NCBI GenBank assembly: GCA_031270825.1
Contig: JAISXH010000011.1
Coordinates: forward strand, 94,724 to 158,723
Direction: 5' to 3'
From: Bifidobacteriaceae bacterium
GTDB taxonomy: Bacteria; Actinomycetota; Actinomycetes; Actinomycetales; WQXJ01
Length of the DNA stretch: 64,000 bases
Each line of letters starts with the position of its first letter. Positions within the stretch are counted from its first letter, which is position 1. A program made the translations under genes and the position numbers. The notes under the pieces are model-generated. The model saw only the letters and a program-made list of their open reading frames with translations. It was not told the DNA's origin and made no database searches. Of this stretch, positions 62,381-64,000 are shown in pieces.

Positions 62381-63166
62381 TCACCAGCCGATGGAGCCAC
62401 CCGCGATGCTCCTGTCCGCATATAGATCAGCCATCACTTCGCGCATGCAATGGACCACGGCGTCATCCCGGCCAGAACCAGTGGGATCGGCGATGGCGGC
62501 CTCGCCCACAAAATCACGCACGGACTTCTCCTCGCCCGTCGTCTCATAACCCCTGTCCGCCAAACACTCCCTGGTCGCCGTCTTCAACGGAGGGTCCATC
62601 TGCGGCGGATGGGAGTTCGCGTAATCATAATGCAGATCGAGAAAATACCGCTCCTGACATTCATTCATGAAGCTGTCATCGTCTTCGCTGATCGGCGTCT
62701 CGCTACCGCCAGGGACGCCCATCGTGAACTCGAGCGAGAGCCCGTCGACTGGGCTAATGTATGGGCCGGCCGTAATGTCGAAGCCTCGTTCAGCGATGCA
62801 ATCGCGCAGCAAATCGTAACTGTCCTGCAATTCCTCGGCCGTGATCACGCCGTCCTTCATCATCGCCGCTTGTTCGACGTATCCTTTGGCCTCCAAAGCT
62901 CTGGCGTCCGCCTTGATCTGCCCCGCCGAAACCACACTCGACCCGCCGCCACCACAACCAGCCACCAGCAGGGACACGCCCAACAAAGTGGCGGCGAACC
63001 GGCCGAGCCGTGCCCGCCCGACCAACCGGGCGCCCGACCGCGTCGCGTCGCCGGGCGCCCGATGGCTCCACATCAATTCCCCGTAGCCTGCCACGCGCTG
63101 CCGCCAGTCCCCCTTGCTTCCCTTCCTGGCGCCCGCTCGCCGTGGGTCATGATCTGACTTGAACAA
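62381..63166 (-). CDS. Four-cysteine lipoprotein, copy 2, fused to the start of a secreted-protein gene
   Basis: A paralogue of copy 1 with the same lipobox LVAGC and four Cys motifs (CIAERGF, ECQERYF, ECLADRGY, HCMREVM). The GTG used in copies 1 and 3 is GGG here (63,082). Upstream, the ribosome-binding site and TTG of a secreted-protein gene (63,166) open a frame that runs straight into the lipoprotein because 329 bp are deleted relative to copy 1. This gives 261 residues with a long basic N-terminus (LFKSDHDPRRAGARKG and on). An ATG at 63,073 after GGGGAATTG would give 230 residues; either start may be used. Confidence 0.8.
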   Translation of the reverse strand: MFKSDHDPRRAGARKGSKGDWRQRVAGYGELMWSHRAPGDATRSGARLVGRARLGRFAATLLGVSLLVAGCGGGGSSVVSAGQIKADARALEAKGYVEQAAMMKDGVITAEELQDSYDLLRDCIAERGFDITAGPYISPVDGLSLEFTMGVPGGSETPISEDDDSFMNECQERYFLDLHYDYANSHPPQMDPPLKTATRECLADRGYETTGEEKSVRDFVGEAAIADPTGSGRDDAVVHCMREVMADLYADRSIAGGSIGW

Positions 63167-63298
63167 ATGAGCCGCCTCCTTCAAATCGATCACCTTGTCA
63201 GCTGTCGGCGTGCCTTCGCACGATTCGACTGTAGCCCACTCAGGGTGTGTGTCGACAACGGCGGGCGGTGTCAGCATTCAGGCGAAGCCCGGCCCCGT

Positions 63299-64000
63299 TC
63301 ACCAACCGATGACGCCGCCTACGAACTCCCTATCGCTATACAGATCAGCCATCACTTCGCGCATGCAATGGACCACGGCGTCATCCCGGCCAGAACCAGT
63401 GGGATCGGCGATGGCGGCCTCGCCCACAAAATCACGCACGGACTTCTCTTCGCCCGTCGTCTCGTAGCCCCTGTCCGCCAAACACTCCCTGGTTGCCTTC
63501 TTCAACGGAGGGTCCATCTGCGGCGGATGGGAGTGCGCGTAATCATAATGCAGATCGAGAAAATACCGCTCCTGACATTCAACCATGAAGTTTTCGTCGT
63601 CTTCGCTCATTGGAGTCTCGCTACCGCCTGGGTCGCCTATCATGAACAGGAGCGAAAGACCGTCGACGGGATCAGTATAGGGACCGACCGTAGTGCCCAG
63701 GCCTCGTTCGCCGAGGCAACCGCGCAGCAAATCGAAACTGTCCTGCAATTCCTCGGCCGTGATCACGCCGTCCTTCATCATCGCCGCTTGTTCAACGTAT
63801 CCTTTGGCCTCCAAAGCTCTGCCATCCGCCTTGATCTGCCCCGCCGAAACCTCACTCGACCCGCCGCCACCACAACCAGCCACCAGTAGCGACACGCTCA
63901 ATAGAGTGGCCACAAATCTGCCGAGCCGTGGCGGCTCCCCCCGTCGGGTGCCCAACCACGTTGCGTGGCCGGGCACCCGACCTTTGCGCGTCAATTCCAC
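63299..64000 (-). CDS. Four-cysteine lipoprotein, copy 3
   Basis: 233 residues, the same length as copy 1, from a GTG whose first base is the last base of the window. It has lipobox LVAGC and Cys motifs CLGERGL, ECQERYF, ECLADRGY and HCMREVM. The N-terminal third has diverged most (MELTRKGRVPGHATW). The frame may be coupled to another gene beyond the window, as copy 1 is to the secreted protein. Confidence 0.82.
   Translation of the reverse strand: MELTRKGRVPGHATWLGTRRGEPPRLGRFVATLLSVSLLVAGCGGGGSSEVSAGQIKADGRALEAKGYVEQAAMMKDGVITAEELQDSFDLLRGCLGERGLGTTVGPYTDPVDGLSLLFMIGDPGGSETPMSEDDENFMVECQERYFLDLHYDYAHSHPPQMDPPLKKATRECLADRGYETTGEEKSVRDFVGEAAIADPTGSGRDDAVVHCMREVMADLYSDREFVGGVIGW

Larger units (their letters stand above)
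60711..63240 (-). repeat. Segmental duplication of the lipoprotein unit
   Basis: The block 60,711-62,130 (stub-forming 5' end of the fusion-protein gene, spacer, lipoprotein, secreted-protein start and promoter side) recurs at 62,154-63,240, shifted by 1,438-1,445 bp, with the internal 329-bp deletion. Similarity is high also in non-coding parts (for example AACCCTACA-CATTGTCTTAGG upstream of the lipoprotein stop), showing a duplication of DNA and not only of genes. Confidence 0.85.

Overview
The window is high-GC DNA with the marks of an actinobacterium (Actinomycetota). The markers are RbpA, a fused PafB-PafC regulator, a HelY/Ski2-like helicase, a DUF3866 protein, a one-chain glycyl-tRNA synthetase, GTG and TTG starts, and probable leaderless starts. 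A fused PafBC is known from Arthrobacter and relatives, which hints at Micrococcales, but the sequence alone does not settle this. No rRNA, CRISPR array, prophage or intact insertion sequence was seen.

Layout. Bases 1-19,320 are a conserved housekeeping block: uppS - zur - znuBCA - glyS - dusB - dgt - dnaG, an order known from Streptomyces and, in part, Mycobacterium. A beta-glucoside uptake and hydrolysis operon (solute-binding lipoprotein, two permeases, GH1 enzyme, LacI regulator; 4,280-10,082) lies between znuA and glyS. An ABC exporter pair (13,545-15,706) lies between dusB and dgt. Two tRNAs follow at 19,938-20,192. From 20.5 to 26 kb are a transporter fused to CBS domains, an EamA permease, a thioesterase and an aldehyde dehydrogenase-like protein that lacks two catalytic residues. 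From 26 to 31.3 kb is a Bat-type operon (MoxR, DUF58, VWA and repeat proteins). From 31.6 to 46.4 kb are a cysteine hydrolase, a D-lactate dehydrogenase-type flavoprotein, rbpA, lnt, helY, a lipid kinase, pafBC and the DUF3866 gene. From 46.4 to 50.6 kb is the xylose locus (xylAB, divergent ROK repressor). coaE and rpsA, usually neighbours in actinobacteria, are separated by 1.7 kb of gene fragments (51.4-53.0 kb). A cellulose-synthase-like glycosyltransferase lies at 55.7-57.8 kb.

The most unusual part is the right end (57,970-64,000). All genes there are on the minus strand: a small secreted protein, three homologous four-cysteine lipoproteins, a membrane-fusion-like protein, an ABC ATPase and a permease-like membrane protein. 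A segmental duplication of about 1.44 kb has copied a unit of this locus. It left a 5' stub of the fusion-protein gene and a 329-bp deletion that joins the start of the secreted-protein gene to the second lipoprotein. I read this as an uncharacterised peptide export or immunity-like locus; the function is inference.

Other structure the genes do not explain: an inverted pair of about 130-bp two-hairpin elements (4.2 and 36.1 kb); a compact branched RNA-like structure between convergent genes (22.57-22.67 kb); and three in-frame intragenic tandem repeats of 75, 66 and 114 bp within 8 kb (lnt, helY, DUF3866), the last carrying a REP-like hairpin. Regulation that can be read directly includes a canonical promoter with an overlapping Zur-type box at znuA and back-to-back -10 hexamers between the exporter gene and dgt.
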